A stretch of 64,000 nucleotides of DNA from Flammula alnicola (taxonomy: Eukaryota; Basidiomycota; Agaricomycetes; Agaricales; Strophariaceae). The DNA is taken from positions 186,001 through 250,000 of the forward strand of contig JADNRV010000067.1 of the NCBI GenBank assembly GCA_015499995.1, written 5' to 3'. The notes beneath the pieces were generated by a model, which saw nothing but the letters and a program-made list of their open reading frames with translations, was not told where the DNA came from and did not search any database. The position numbers were made by a program, and so were the translations under genes. Positions 43,619-55,240 of the stretch are shown one piece after another. Each line of letters begins with the position of its first letter. Position 1 is the stretch's first letter.

Positions 43619-46600
43619 TTAAAGACAGATGAGTCTCTCATCCAGTGCTCGGGTAAATTTGCAGAGTGCATTCTCCGTCACAATGTAATCCATCCCCACA
43701 GCAGCTTGTTGTTCATCATCCAGACAGTCCGATAACTCTTTATGGGTTCTTGGGAAAGCCGCGACACACTGAGCCAAGTCCACCTTTACAGGTTTGCCTT
43801 TTGGCGTAAGGTCGCGCTTCTTAACAAATCCTATACATTCCCAGGTATCAATGGGCGCCTTGTTAATATGCTGGATGAGAAAACCCATATTATCCGCTGT
43901 CGGTGCAAGTATGGATTCTGAATAACTGAGATCAGCACAAGCAAGATAGGCCGCAAGAGCTCCGAGTTCGGGGAAACGCGCAGGCCGATTGACCGGTCTG
44001 AAGTATCTGAAGAAATCCATGAATGTAGGGGGGTCGGCGCTATCGAGACCAGGCCATCTGTGGAGAAGCAATTGCTCCCAATATTTATCGACGAGCTCGT
44101 TGACCTTCTGTTCGTTAGATTTTTTGCAGTTGTAGCGACCATAGGCTCCGGGATTGCAATAATAGCTATAATCTTGATCGGCAGCTTCCCTACGAGCCTT
44201 GCGGAAGTCGTCGGGCGAGGAGAAGAGTGACCTTTCATTTCGGGAAAAAGGGGTGCCACAGGTGATACTTCGGAAGATCAATATGCTGAATAGGCCCTCC
44301 AACGTCAGTACTACATCTCTAGAAAATGGTCCAGCGGCCTGGCGGAGGTGCGTTCTGGAAGGGGAAAGCTCGCGGAAGGGCGAATAGTAATCGGGGTCGG
44401 AGACGAGTTTCTGATACAATTTGACATTATTGATCTTCTCGTTCATGACGATAACCTTGTAACAGTCCGTGAAGAATTGTTTGAATAATTCAAGATGGTC
44501 TTGATATATCTCTCTGACTTGCAGAGGTTCAGTATCGATAGGCAATCCATGACCGGAGGCCTGTGCAGGAACATTTTTTGAGCATATGTCTCCTGCCAAA
44601 AAACTGCGAACCAGCGAAGCAATACGACCCATATTCTTGCGCATAGAAGACCGATTGTCGAATAGCGGATGGTCGGAAGGTGGCAAAGCAGCACAAGGGT
44701 CGAAAGTAATAGGACCAGTCCCACGGAAAGTGCTCCCCGAAACGTGCATATAAATATCCCATGTCGCATTTAGCATGAGAGCATCATGGCCGATGTCGCG
44801 CGTCAATAGGTGGATGAAGTAGGCTTTCCACAGCAAACGATCATCCTGCGGATAATCGATCCATGCAGCCAACACATGTACAATGCTATTGATGAGATAT
44901 TCATTGTAAGGCTCTGCATCAACTCCAGGAGCAGTACTGAGGTCCGTAACACAACCCTCGCTCGGGAGGTCAATGTCATACGCACTGGCAAGGAAGACTG
45001 CTTGAGGATCCCGTGCCTTCATGCCTTTGTCCATAGAGTGGACCAACGAAGAAAGCCACGTCGCTGAACCATCGTAACCACCCAGAATTCGACGAACGGT
45101 GTTTGGAACATATACGTTCAACCATGTCCAGAACGTGTAAAATGTAAACATTATGCAGGATCGTTCCTGCCGGAGTAAGAGGGAGTTTGCACGTTCATTT
45201 GACTGGTAATAACCTAGTCCTAGCCAACCCGATCGAATTATAGGAATGGATGTGTTGGCAAGCGGCTCAGATACGATGGCCTCGTAGTAGCTGTTTAGCG
45301 CGGATGCGTAAGGGTCTGCTTCGGTTCCATATCCACTAGCGGCCAGTCCTATGATGCTGTTGTGAACATCACTCAATTCACGGGATACAACACTACAGGT
45401 TATAGATTTGAAGTGCGTCGGCAATTCTGATTGAAGGATTTACTAAACGATGTACAGCAGATAGTATTGTTTACCCACCAGCATGAAATTCGTGCCCCTC
45501 GATAACGTCGCCACCTTGGTCGCTGTCGCTATCGACGTCATCGTCGATGACCCAGGGACGATCTGAAGAACATCCAATTGTATCAAATTTATCCAAGTCA
45601 CGGCGAGATTTCTTAGTTCTCGAACGCGTAGCACGATGAGAAACGGTCAATGAAGTTCCTTCTCCTTGACCGCTACGCGGCTCAAAAGATGAAACCAGTT
45701 TCAGATATCCATCGCCGTCCCATTGAACGTGTGTCATGTCTTCACCTATACACTAATCAGTACGTGCACTTATGACCAAGTGTTTTTAAGGCTATCACCT
45801 TCAGATTCGGAATCAGAATCCACCTCTGCACTTGTGAGAGATACCTTGCGCCTTTTAGTACCCGGTAACGCTGCTGCAGCATTTCGTATGTACTTAACCG
45901 TGTTATAATTTGAAAAAAATGGCAATAAGACCGACCTAACGCGGTGGAAGGCCTCTTCTTAGATTGAGCGTTACCAGATGTTGACGCGGATACGGGAACG
46001 GGAACAGCTGATTCGGCAGGGATAGGTGCCAAGACAGATGCACCGACCGTGCCAGAAGAATGGTCGATGGCTAACGACGCAGAGGCAGAGCTAGTCACGC
46101 TAAGGGAAGAGGATCCTCCAGGAGCATTACGCAAGACGCGATATGTATTGTTCGCGCTGGTCGCATTGGAAGCACTCTGCTCGGTGGTGTTGATTCCGAC
46201 GGCCTCGCCTCGACCCAAAGCAGCGCTCTGTCTAGTGACCGGGCCTCCGGCGGTGCTGGACGTGTCGTCAGGTGGAGATGTAGTCGCTGAAGCAGCGGCA
46301 GCTTTGGAAGAACCGGCAGACGAAGATTTCGCTAGCTCGAAGTGAATACAAACCGTGTTTGAAAAATATGAAGCAGACTTACCAATGTTTTTGGACTTGC
46401 TTTTCTTCTTCCTGGTTTTCTTGGGAGGCTTCGGAGGCTGTGTTGGACGTCCATTTATCTCGTATCCAGTATAATTAAGATTGTCGATTTTTGATAAGTC
46501 GACCTTGCCCTTGACGACAGCAAACGGGATGTGGCTTGCATAGTGCTCGTAGTATGTTCTCCATGCCTCGTAACGCTCAGTCAACATGTCATGCTGGCTA

Positions 46601-48339
46601 ACCATTTTTTCACGCTCGACCAAATCGGCTGATGCTTGAGCATTGAGAGATCGCCAGCCAGGACCCAAAACCCATGGACCCACGCGCCTTCGAGTGCCGT
46701 CCCCAGTTACAAAAGAAAACGAGTTGAGAAAGGCGTCGCTGTCGACTCTAGCTTCAATCTCGGGATCCAGTTGTCCAAGTACATACACGGCGATGTTGAG
46801 AAATGCGCGACAAAGGAACTTCATGATAGCCGATCGAGGCATCAAGGAAGGACCATCTTCGGTAATTGTAGAATGTCCCGCATGCCAACGACGAGGGGTA
46901 AGACTAAACAATATTGAAAATATTATTACGAGCAATGTTGTTACTAACAATCGGACCTACTCAGGCGCAATAGACTCGGGAGGCGCGTAGAAACTCTCGC
47001 GGTTTCCCAATGCACACAAAGGTACCTTATGAACTCGCGTGGTCATACCGGTAGGCGGATAGGCAACCAGAGTTACCCGGGCTGCCCGCTGCATTTCCTC
47101 GTCAGAGACATCAGCAGGTGCAATGGGAGGCGTTCCGGAATGCTCTCTGTTTGCTTGAAAACAGACGGACGTAAAAGGTTCTGCCATCACGAAAACCCCG
47201 GCATACAGGAGACAGAATAAACCTGGGTTGAACGATGGTGGAAGATCTGACAAGCAGACCATGTGTGTAAAGTAGGCCGGGTTGTCTCCCTCGTCAATAT
47301 GCTTCTCTCCAGCCTCGCCCATAGAATCAGCAAGCGTAGTCGCTAATGAGACCATAAATAAACATATGAATCAAATCAACAAGAATGAGTACTTACACGA
47401 AGTTGGCAATTGAGCCGGCGCAATGTTGAGCTGAGCAGCGCCAAATATGTTGTTGTTTTCGACGCCTAGGGCAGGAAGATTAAGGAGCTCCCCATTGGTG
47501 GTGAGGTTAGCGCTTGGGTCCCATCGCGATAGCTTGCATGGCCATTTCAGAGGAAACCTGACCGATCCTGTCAGCTACTAGATCTCCGAATAAATGGTAT
47601 ACGCACCCGAAGAAGGTCTTCACGCATAGAGAGCGACTCCGGGGTGTTATCCTTGAGTTTTCCGTCGCGGCACGGTGCGGTTATCCTGGTCCACTTCTCG
47701 TGAGACAAACCATAGGAATAACAGCGACCGTTGCGGACACGGGAAGGCGGAGGAGAGGTTCGCTCAAAGGCGGTACCACCACTAATGATGCCATGGGCGT
47801 CCACATATGGTTCACAATCCGAACGCAGATTCCGAGGGCCGAGTGCTCTATCACGAGCATCGATAGCCTCCTTTTTCAAAGAGTCAGAGAAGAGGTTGCT
47901 GAAAAGCAACGTGAGCCGCGAAGCGAATCAGTAGGAAGCTAAACGTAACGTACCCATTGTTAACCCACATAACCGGCACGTCTTTGACTCCGCTCGCAGG
48001 TGAGGTCGTGAGCCGACAGAAGACCATGTCGTGAGCGTGGAGCCTGAGATAGCCTTAGAAGAAATGGGATATGAGACGATATGAACCCATCAGATAAAAC
48101 AAAATATATCTACCATTGGCCAGGGCAGTAGCTTCGTTCCCGGGTACTTTAAGTTTCGTCGTCTCAAGTTCGAAGGCGAGAGCCATAGCCTCGGGAGAAC
48201 CGTCTTGGATGAAATAATAAGAACGCCCGTCACCGTGATTTTTGGGATGGTTGTGCATCAAGTACAAGTCGGGATGGCCAGCGAGAGACCGAGTGGCTGG
48301 GAGCTCGATCTTAGTATCGTTGATGCCGATAGGATTCAT
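43619..48339 (-). CDS. Large multi-exon protein, unknown function
   Basis: From ATG 48339 (MNPIGINDTKIELPATRS) minus-strand exons run to a stop at 43619. The best joined are 48339-48114, 48053-47954 and 47898-47607, then about 47559-47400, 47343-46959, 46923-46383, 46338-45938 and short acidic/basic exons to 45480. The last exon has about 600 residues. Segments include DMVFCRLTTSPASGVKD, MAEPFTSVCFQANREH, MKFLCRAFLNIAVYVLGQLD, a KKTRKKKSKSK basic patch, a long Ser/Thr-rich linker, KRRK and EVDSDSESE. The style fits large Agaricomycete-specific hypothetical proteins; the basic patches suggest a nuclear location. One join (about 47560-47607) leaves a one-base frame break, so it may be damaged. 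Confidence 0.5.
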
Positions 48340-48436
48340 AGCAGCGGGAGTATATGTGCGCAGTATTTTTGAAGCGTCAAATCGGATGAGAGTAGGAAGA
48401 AAAATCGGCCGCTACTTGTAGTACCAAAGGTCTCGT

Positions 48437-48745
48437 ATCTACCAGATGTGACGAAATACCCGCGATTCTTCAGCGGGCCATACGCTGAAGGATCGAGACC
48501 TAAATATATACGGATCAGAACGTGTTCAGCAAAGGCTTACAACGTTGGAGCCTTACCTATGTCTCCGTGTCTCCAGAGAGACTAACGTCATTGGCGACTG
48601 CTCGTAGTACCATGCCCGCCAGATATGACGCGACATCGGCGATTCTTCAGCGGGCCATACGCTGAAGGATCGAGACCTAAATATATATATATGGATCAGA
48701 ACGTATTCAGGAAAGTCTTACAACGTCAGAAGCTTACCTGTGTCT
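48437..48745. repeat. 177-bp tandem duplication upstream of the large gene
   Basis: GATTCTTCAGCGGGCCATAC, GCTGAAGGATCGAGACCTAA, GGATCAGAACGT.TTCAG and CTTACAACGT occur at about 48464-48560 and again at 48641-48740 with few differences. It lies about 100-400 bp before the start of the minus-strand gene, in its likely promoter or leader. The second copy has a longer TATATATATA run. Confidence 0.7.
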
Positions 48746-49079
48746 CCTATATTTCTCCTATCGAATGGTCTCATACAATTAGGAGAAAGGATGGGATCCG
48801 GCATTCCCATCGAAGAAGTTGCTGATGAGATGTGCCGCCATGAATGATATTGTGGCATAGGCAGAAATGGACCACGACCTCGCATATTCCATTCGTGGAC
48901 TGCACAAAATTGAACAGGTTGGGCAAGCTGCAAGCGAAGTCCGAGAGCTCTGAGAGACGTTCAATGTTCGAAAAATCTCCCGGTCCATTTCCGATTATGT
49001 TCGTGAGTTGATTAGAGCATAAAGGAATCCGTCAATAATTCGCGCCTCGATGACGTGTAGAGGATGCCACACGTACTCT

Positions 49080-50040
49080 CGAACGCAGTATTCCTGGCAC
49101 CGCACCTGGCAAGGGCAAGGCTCGTTTCGACATTCTAGAGCCTTGACACACAGTCAAAGACTGCCCTTTTTGTGGATATCTAGACACGAAAATTCTTCAA
49201 TTTTCTGCATATATGTATAGAGTATTTGAGCGTGTAAGACGATCAAGGAAGAATTGGCCAAGATGCACAATGGGCCCGCACCGGCGTTGAGTGACACGGG
49301 CAAGAGCTCCTCCTGCTGAAGATTTTTCCCAATGGCACCATCTTGCGATGGCAACACAAAATACGATGTCAAGTTGAGCGAACCAAACACGCCGACCCGG
49401 GACGGTTGGAGGATATAAGGGTGCTGCAGAGGGCTATCCCAATGCAAAAGCACGAATTAAGAGTGACTCGACGTTCCATTCACCCTTAGAGAAGGGATGC
49501 TCGCTTCGCTCGCAATAGTCCTCGGAGCAATCCAGAGGGCGATCGTGGTTGAGGCCTAAGGCCTGAGGGAGAAAGAAAGCGACGAAGATTGCCCGCTGTT
49601 TGGCTCAACCTCTCCTACTAGGCAAGACGCTGCAACGGGCTATCCCCTTACAAACGCCAGTAATCCTGCTAGAAGATGGAGGGAGATACGCAATTGACAA
49701 TACACGTAGATGAACGCCAACCTCGCCTAGCTGAACTAGACTTAAGGCGCTGCAAAGGGCTATCCCCTTGCAAATGCCAGTAATCCTGCTAAGTAGTGTG
49801 AATCGGATGAGGTTGTCAGTCAGACTCACAGCGACAGTGAGCGAGTTCTCAGTTGAGTGAGTATTTGTTTGGTTGGGAACTTTGGAAACCCCGGGCCGGA
49901 CTTATCACAGCCAGCGTGTCACTCTCGCTGGCGTCCTCATCCGACTCAGAGTCATCGTCTCTTCCAATGGACTTCAGGAGTGTCTCAGACGGACTCGTTT
50001 GAGATAATTCGGAGCCATATGCTTGAATTTTTAAGAGCAA
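49080..50040 (-). repeat. Repeat-family copy 3, inverted
   Basis: On the minus strand this carries the same blocks as copies 1 and 2, with deletions. These are CTCATCCGATTCACACTACT, two core units, GGCCTCAACCACGATCGCCC, CCTTATATCCTCCAACCGTC and GGGTCGGCGTGTTTGG, the last shared only with copy 2. Outer parts match 21201-21512. It borders a P450 remnant at about 50041. It lacks the HSP110 part. Confidence 0.7.
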
Positions 50041-51526
50041 GGCTGCAACTCAGGAAGCCAAGAAGCTAGAAGAGTCTGCAGTAGTGGACGACATCGCCAA
50101 TAAAATCCAGTCCTTGTATGACAACTACACCAGCGGTATGTTTCTTTCGTCCTTTTCAATTGAGAACGGTCTACGATGGCTTGATCGATAATACTCTCAA
50201 TTTAGGTATACGCTGGGTCCACGTCTTCTGGATAATTCGTTCCACGTTGATGTCATCCGCATGGCAATGACAAGGAACATTGGAGCTCGATACCAAGATA
50301 TCCAGGAGGAAGTTGTTCGGGCCTATAACGAAGCTATTCCAAGCACGGCAAACGGTTTGTAGTTCACCACCTCTTTGCTGACTGTTATCTGAAATCTAAA
50401 AAGGTTGGGTCTCCCTTACGGCCTACGATCTTCAAGTCGACGTGATCTCTAGGGTTTCATCCCGTTATTTTGTCGGGAAGCCTTTGTGTCTGTGCTAATT
50501 TTGCCACTGAAACGCATTTTCTGACACCTTTCCACTGACCCAGGTGAAAATCTAGAATTCCGCCGTGTCTGTGAGCGAGCGACCATGGAGATATTTAAGG
50601 GAAGGTTTATTCGAATTTTTCCAACCTTCATGCGACCGTGGGTCTCAAGTTAATGCCCTTGTGGCTCCATATCTTATATTATTTTTAGGCTTGGATCCTG
50701 GCTTTTGACAGATATTCACGGTCTGCGAGCTAAGATGGAGGAATTTCTTCGACCATTGATCGCCCACAGACTCGAGCAAGAAAAAACGTACGGCGCTGAA
50801 TGGCCAGGTAAACCTGTAAGATCCTCCTGGCAGGAGATTGTCGAGAGTCGAATGAATTTCATATATGAATTCCAGAACGATCTTATCGCCTGGCTTATGG
50901 ATGCGGCTAGGGCTGCTGGCGAAGAAATAATGGCTGCCGACCTCAGCAGTAGAGTGCTTTTCATAAGCTTCGGCGCTATCCACACCTCTTCGGCCGTATG
51001 CCCTTCTGACAAAGAAATTTTTATTCACATTAACTCTATACTATCCAGGCATTCACAGCTGCACTGTATCAGTTATGTCTAAGCCCGCAAGACGCCCAAG
51101 AGCTTCGGGAAGAAGTCGAACGAGTTGTCAGTCACGAAGGATGGTCGAAGGCGGCTTTGGGGAAGATGCATAAGGTTGATAGTTACTTGCGTGAATCCCA
51201 ACGGATTCATTTCATGTCAGTTCGTATGTCATGCCTCTCGTTCTTAACAAGATTTGACCTAATTCTAATCCTCTTACGGCTTTTTGCAGTTACGATGGGC
51301 AGGACTGTCTTGAAGGACTTCACATTTTCCGATGGTACTATCATCCCTAAAAACACGAGCCTGGCAGTGAACGTCTCTCAAGATATATATCCTGATCCAC
51401 ATGTTTTCAATGACTTCCGTTTCGTTCGGAAAGATGGAGAAGCCCAACCTTTAGTCGCAACCCCGACGCCCGCGATTTTGGTGTGCTATTCATCCACCAC
51501 CCGAGTCATCTGCGCCCCAGAGCCTT
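50041..51526 (+). pseudogene. Cytochrome P450 remnant without haem loop
   Basis: Several exons with normal introns give HVDVIRMAMTRNIGARYQDI, LQVDVISRVSSRYFVGKPLC, EFRRVCERATMEIFKG and LLTDIHGLRAKMEEFLRPL. They continue with the I-helix-like SFGAIHTSSA, the K-helix ExxR in YLRESQR and the PERF-like region DPHVFNDFRFVRKDGEAQP. The order is that of Agaricomycete P450 monooxygenases. The N-terminal anchor is replaced by the repeat family. After DGEAQP the frame ends without the FxxGxxxCxG haem-binding motif, so it cannot be active. Confidence 0.8.
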
Positions 51527-51827
51527 GAAGACTTTTGTGCTTTGAATCCTCAGCGCAAGGGCCAGTTCAACTTTGACTGCGTTATCGAGCACTTTCCCAA
51601 TGGCCATATTGTATCTGCTGCTGTACATCCAGCTCCTCGCGACTTGGGGTCCTCTATGCAATGTGACATGCTCCAGAATGGGCGCTTATTAGCATGATCA
51701 TATTTGGATGTCTATTTAGACTCACTAGGTTCCCGTCCTCTTCGTCTTGCTACTCAGACTGTCGTCGATCATCTCTGCCTCTTCGTCTACCTCCTCTCTC
51801 GCTCTCTCGCTCAACGACGCTTCAAAC

Positions 51828-52649
51828 ATGGTTGGTACACAAGATGGAACCGTTTACATCGACGGTGAGTTGTAATCTGCCTTTCGTCATTGCTTGCGGT
51901 TCCCATTGATCTCTTTTTTTCAGTATCCACGATGACTGAACCGAGTAAGTCTCTTTGGAATCGTGCTCGAATACTGAACTCACTTTGAGCAGTAGACGGT
52001 ACTTCCGCCAGCGATACTGGAAGCGATGGTAAATCTCTAATGATAGCATACGTTCCACAACCTGACCTTCCTAGACTTGACGACAACGACCACCCCCACC
52101 CTGCGCACTTATGCACTCTCGTCGCACGACAGTAAGTACGCAACTCGTTTCTTTTGGTTTCTCGTTAACCTTAGAGATAGATATCTGGATATCCGGCGGC
52201 TCCTTCCAAGATGTTTCAATTCATGCAAATAACCTCCTCGTTTCGGGAGGGACTTGGGTGGAAACTCATTTGAACGGTAATAAGCATTCCCCTTTCTTTC
52301 GATTTTCGGCGCTGGGCTCATCATTTCTTATGCATATTCCTCTATCATTCTTCAATCACCTGTGCAAACTATTCATGGTTACGTTCACCCGTGCTTTTCT
52401 AATCGTGCATCTTAAATCTTCGTGGTTTACCCCTTTCCTTTCATCTTGTTTCCTTTTTAAAACTAAACCAAACCCCGTAAAACTGAAATTATGCCCGCGT
52501 TGTACTCTTATAACAAAGAATTGCGAGTTCTTAAGGAAAAGGAAAAAGTGCTAAGTCAAGAAAACAGAGCGTTGAAGCAAGAGAACGAAGCGTTGTATAA
52601 AGAAATTGCGCTTTTGAAGATGAAATTGCTAGAGAATGGACAGAATTAA
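51828..52649 (+). CDS. Small six-exon protein with C-terminal coiled coil
   Basis: Exons 51828-51864, 51924-51944, 51993-52028, 52075-52131, 52175-52276 and 52519-52649 join exactly to 127 residues, and every intron is in phase 1. It starts MVGTQDGTVYIDV. A Thr-rich middle leads to DIWISGGSFQDVSIHANN. The last exon is a leucine-rich coiled coil (VLSQENRALKQENEALYKE) before a TAA. Exons 1-5 and the coiled coil are well supported. The last intron (242 nt) is long with a weak acceptor. No family is recognised; dimerisation through the coiled coil is inference. No transposon features are seen inside. Confidence 0.6.
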
Positions 52650-53500
52650 TAGTTATAGATAACCACCGTAATAACCACCTTCCTCATGAGGTGATGGAAT
52701 CTTGATTTCCGCATCTGGTGTTATCGTTATCTTATCATCTTATCGCCTTTATTGACAGATGTTATTTGATCTCTTCCTCGACACTTTTGACTTGAATCGG
52801 AATTCTAGAAAGTCGACACTTTCTTAAGTCAGAGTGAGAATCACGTGACAAAGAAAATAGTCTACGTGATGAAGAAGTGCGATACTGCTCTAAGTCTTCT
52901 GCTTCGACAGCAGACGCACTATCTTCCCCCGCGCTCAGATTCACCCCGCCCAGCGGAAAATCACTTTGACCTATCCATGCTAGCTTTATTCTTCACGAGC
53001 TACCATGATGGGATGCTCTCAACGCGCGGAATCCATTACCGGAGCGGGTCTGGGAGAAGAAACGAACTTTGGTTTCCATCAGGGATGGATACGGTGCAAT
53101 TCTTCTTTCTTTGAACTTATCGATTTGATGACTGCTACTCCCAACGCCTTAATCTACGCGAATAGTGGGGAATCCCTTACCGATGACGGTCTGAGCGAAG
53201 ATGCGGCGGTTACTTCTTGCAACACATGTGAACACAATCGGCTGAATTAGCGCCCGATTAAAGACCAAGGAGCTGGCCAAGTGTTACCGAAAAACTTGAC
53301 ATCCAGATGCGAGAAGCAGAAATTTGAGTGTGGCGTGAACCGGTACGTCTTTTTCATTCTTTTCTGATCATGTTCTATGCACACATATCTGACTTGTTCG
53401 TTCTTTCTTTCTATCTATGCTCTTCTCCTTTCATGCTCGAATGCTGTTCTGCACTATTCGCCATGCGACTACTGGGTGCTTGATTGCGTATTCGCGCATG
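52650..53500. other. No supported gene
   Basis: A plus-strand frame at 53005-53250 (GAGLGEETNFGFHQG) is the only plausible coding stretch; its family is unknown. Confidence 0.35.
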
Positions 53501-53504
53501 CTGA

Positions 53505-54500
53505 ATGTTGCTTGTGGCTGCTGGGTGCTGGAGTTATTACTCGCACATGCTGGGCGCTGGATGCCTTTCATGGCTCGCGTACGCTGGTCTTCATGTTCAC
53601 GTTAACGAACCTCTGTTGAATGCTGGGTGCTGGAGTTCATACTCGCACATGCTGGACGCTGGATGCCTTCCATGGCTCGCGTCATATGCTGGTCTTCATG
53701 TTCACGTTAACGAACCTCTGTTGAATGCTGGGTGCTAGAGTTCATACTCGCACATGCTGGACGCTGGATGCCTTTCATGGCTCGCGTTGTATGCTGGTCT
53801 TCATGTTCATGTTAACGAACCTCTGTTGAATGCTGGGTGCTGGAGTTCGTACTCGCACATGCTGGACGCTGGATGCCTTTCATGGCTCGCGTCGTATGCT
53901 GGTCTTCATGTTCACGTTAACGAACCTCTGTTGAATGCTGGGTGCTGGAGTTTATACTCGCACTTGCTGGACGCTGAATGCCTTTCATGGGTCGCATATG
54001 CTGGCCTTCATGTTCACGTCAACGAACCTCTGTTGAACGGGTCTTCATGTTCTTGTTAACGAACCTCTGCTGGATACTGGATGTTGGATGTTGTCTGTGA
54101 CTCCTCCATGTTCATTGAATTGAATTGACGGATGCTGGATGCCTCACATGGCTCACATATGCTGGACGCTGGATGCCTTTTATGGCTCGCGTATGCTGAA
54201 GTTCATGTTAACAAACCTCTATTGAATGGGATGTCGTTTACGACTCCTCTATGTGCTTTTTATTGAATTACTGGATGCTGGATGCCTTACATCGTAACGT
54301 GACTCGCATATGCCGGATGCCGGATGCCTTTCATGGCTCGCATATGCTGACCTTCATGTTCATATTCGAACCTCTGTTGGATGCTCGGTGCTGGATGTCG
54401 TTTGCGACTTTTCCGTATTCATTACATGGAATTGCTCGATGCTGGTTGCCTTACATGGCTGAATTGCTGGATGCCGGTTGCCTTACATAGCTCGCGTACA
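53505..54500 (+). repeat. 105-bp minisatellite, frame-preserving
   Basis: A unit containing GTTAACGAACCTCTGTTGAA, TGCTGGGTGCTGGAG, CTCGCACATGCTGGACGCTG and CATGGCTCGCGT recurs with landmarks at 53601, 53706, 53811, 53916 and 54018. That gives a period of 105, then 102. Beyond 54060 the units decay, with GCTGGATGCC-like pieces to about 54500. Because 105 is divisible by three, long open frames run through the array; these are probably a by-product of the repeat. Confidence 0.85.
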
Positions 54501-54892
54501 TAGCTCGCGTATACTGTATGCTCGATTTCACATTCCACTGCCGATTATTTTATCAACGTTCGCACTGCCTGCTATTTGCTGTCCCACATACCACTACCGA
54601 TTATTTCATCAAGACTCACGCTCCCTCCCTTGCAAATGCAGCGCGTGGCAGTACGAACTCAACAACCCCCATGCATCGTAAGCTCTAAGTGTATGCCGCA
54701 ATGCGGCAACTTGTATTTCTCCAACTCATGTCACTCTGAATGCGGCCCTTGGACATGGGCGCACAACGGGGATTGACAAGTGGGGGTCTGGCGGAAGACT
54801 GCAGCCTTTCCTGCCCGATGAGATGATCATTTTGTCTCGCCAGAATATATCGCCAGGCCGGTCCGTAACCCTCGAATGTGTGAGGCAGTTTC
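54501..54892. other. No gene recognised
   Basis: Short frames only, between the minisatellite and a BTB remnant. Confidence 0.4.
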
Positions 54893-55240
54893 CTAAGTAG
54901 AAGGGTTGTGCAGCGTTGGCGGAGTTAACGGATCATGTACTTCGTGCTGAGGCGAAATATGCCGCTGATGAGGAATGTACACCGTGTTCAAAAGATCAAA
55001 AAATTCCCTCTCGTCATCGTATAGGTCCACAACATGGCAGGCTACTACCATATGCTCCCCCTCTGGTTGTGGAATGGTGAATAAATTGGCGAAAGCTTCC
55101 GAGTGGTTCGCCAGTATCATCTGATGGACTCGCAGGAGCGTATTTTGGACACTGAGCACGATGAATCCATCGTAAAGCCATGATTTCGTATGGCGTGTTG
55201 GATTCGTCGATTTTAAGGTTGAAAATGATGGACCTGCCAC
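54893..55240 (-). pseudogene. BTB/POZ domain fragment
   Basis: The minus strand reads WLYDGFIVLSVQNTLLRVHQ, ILANHSEAFANLF, QPEGEHMVVACHVVDLYDDE and FFDLLNTVYIP. This is the typical start of the BTB proteins that are very numerous in mushroom genomes; BTB domains dimerise and often recruit Cullin-3. The rest of the protein is absent, so it is most likely a fragment or an exon of a gene whose other parts I cannot join. Confidence 0.7.

Noticed and set aside
53505..54059. Repeat protein encoded by the minisatellite frame
   Set aside because: The open frame follows automatically from a 105-bp unit; no start context, domain or splice support.
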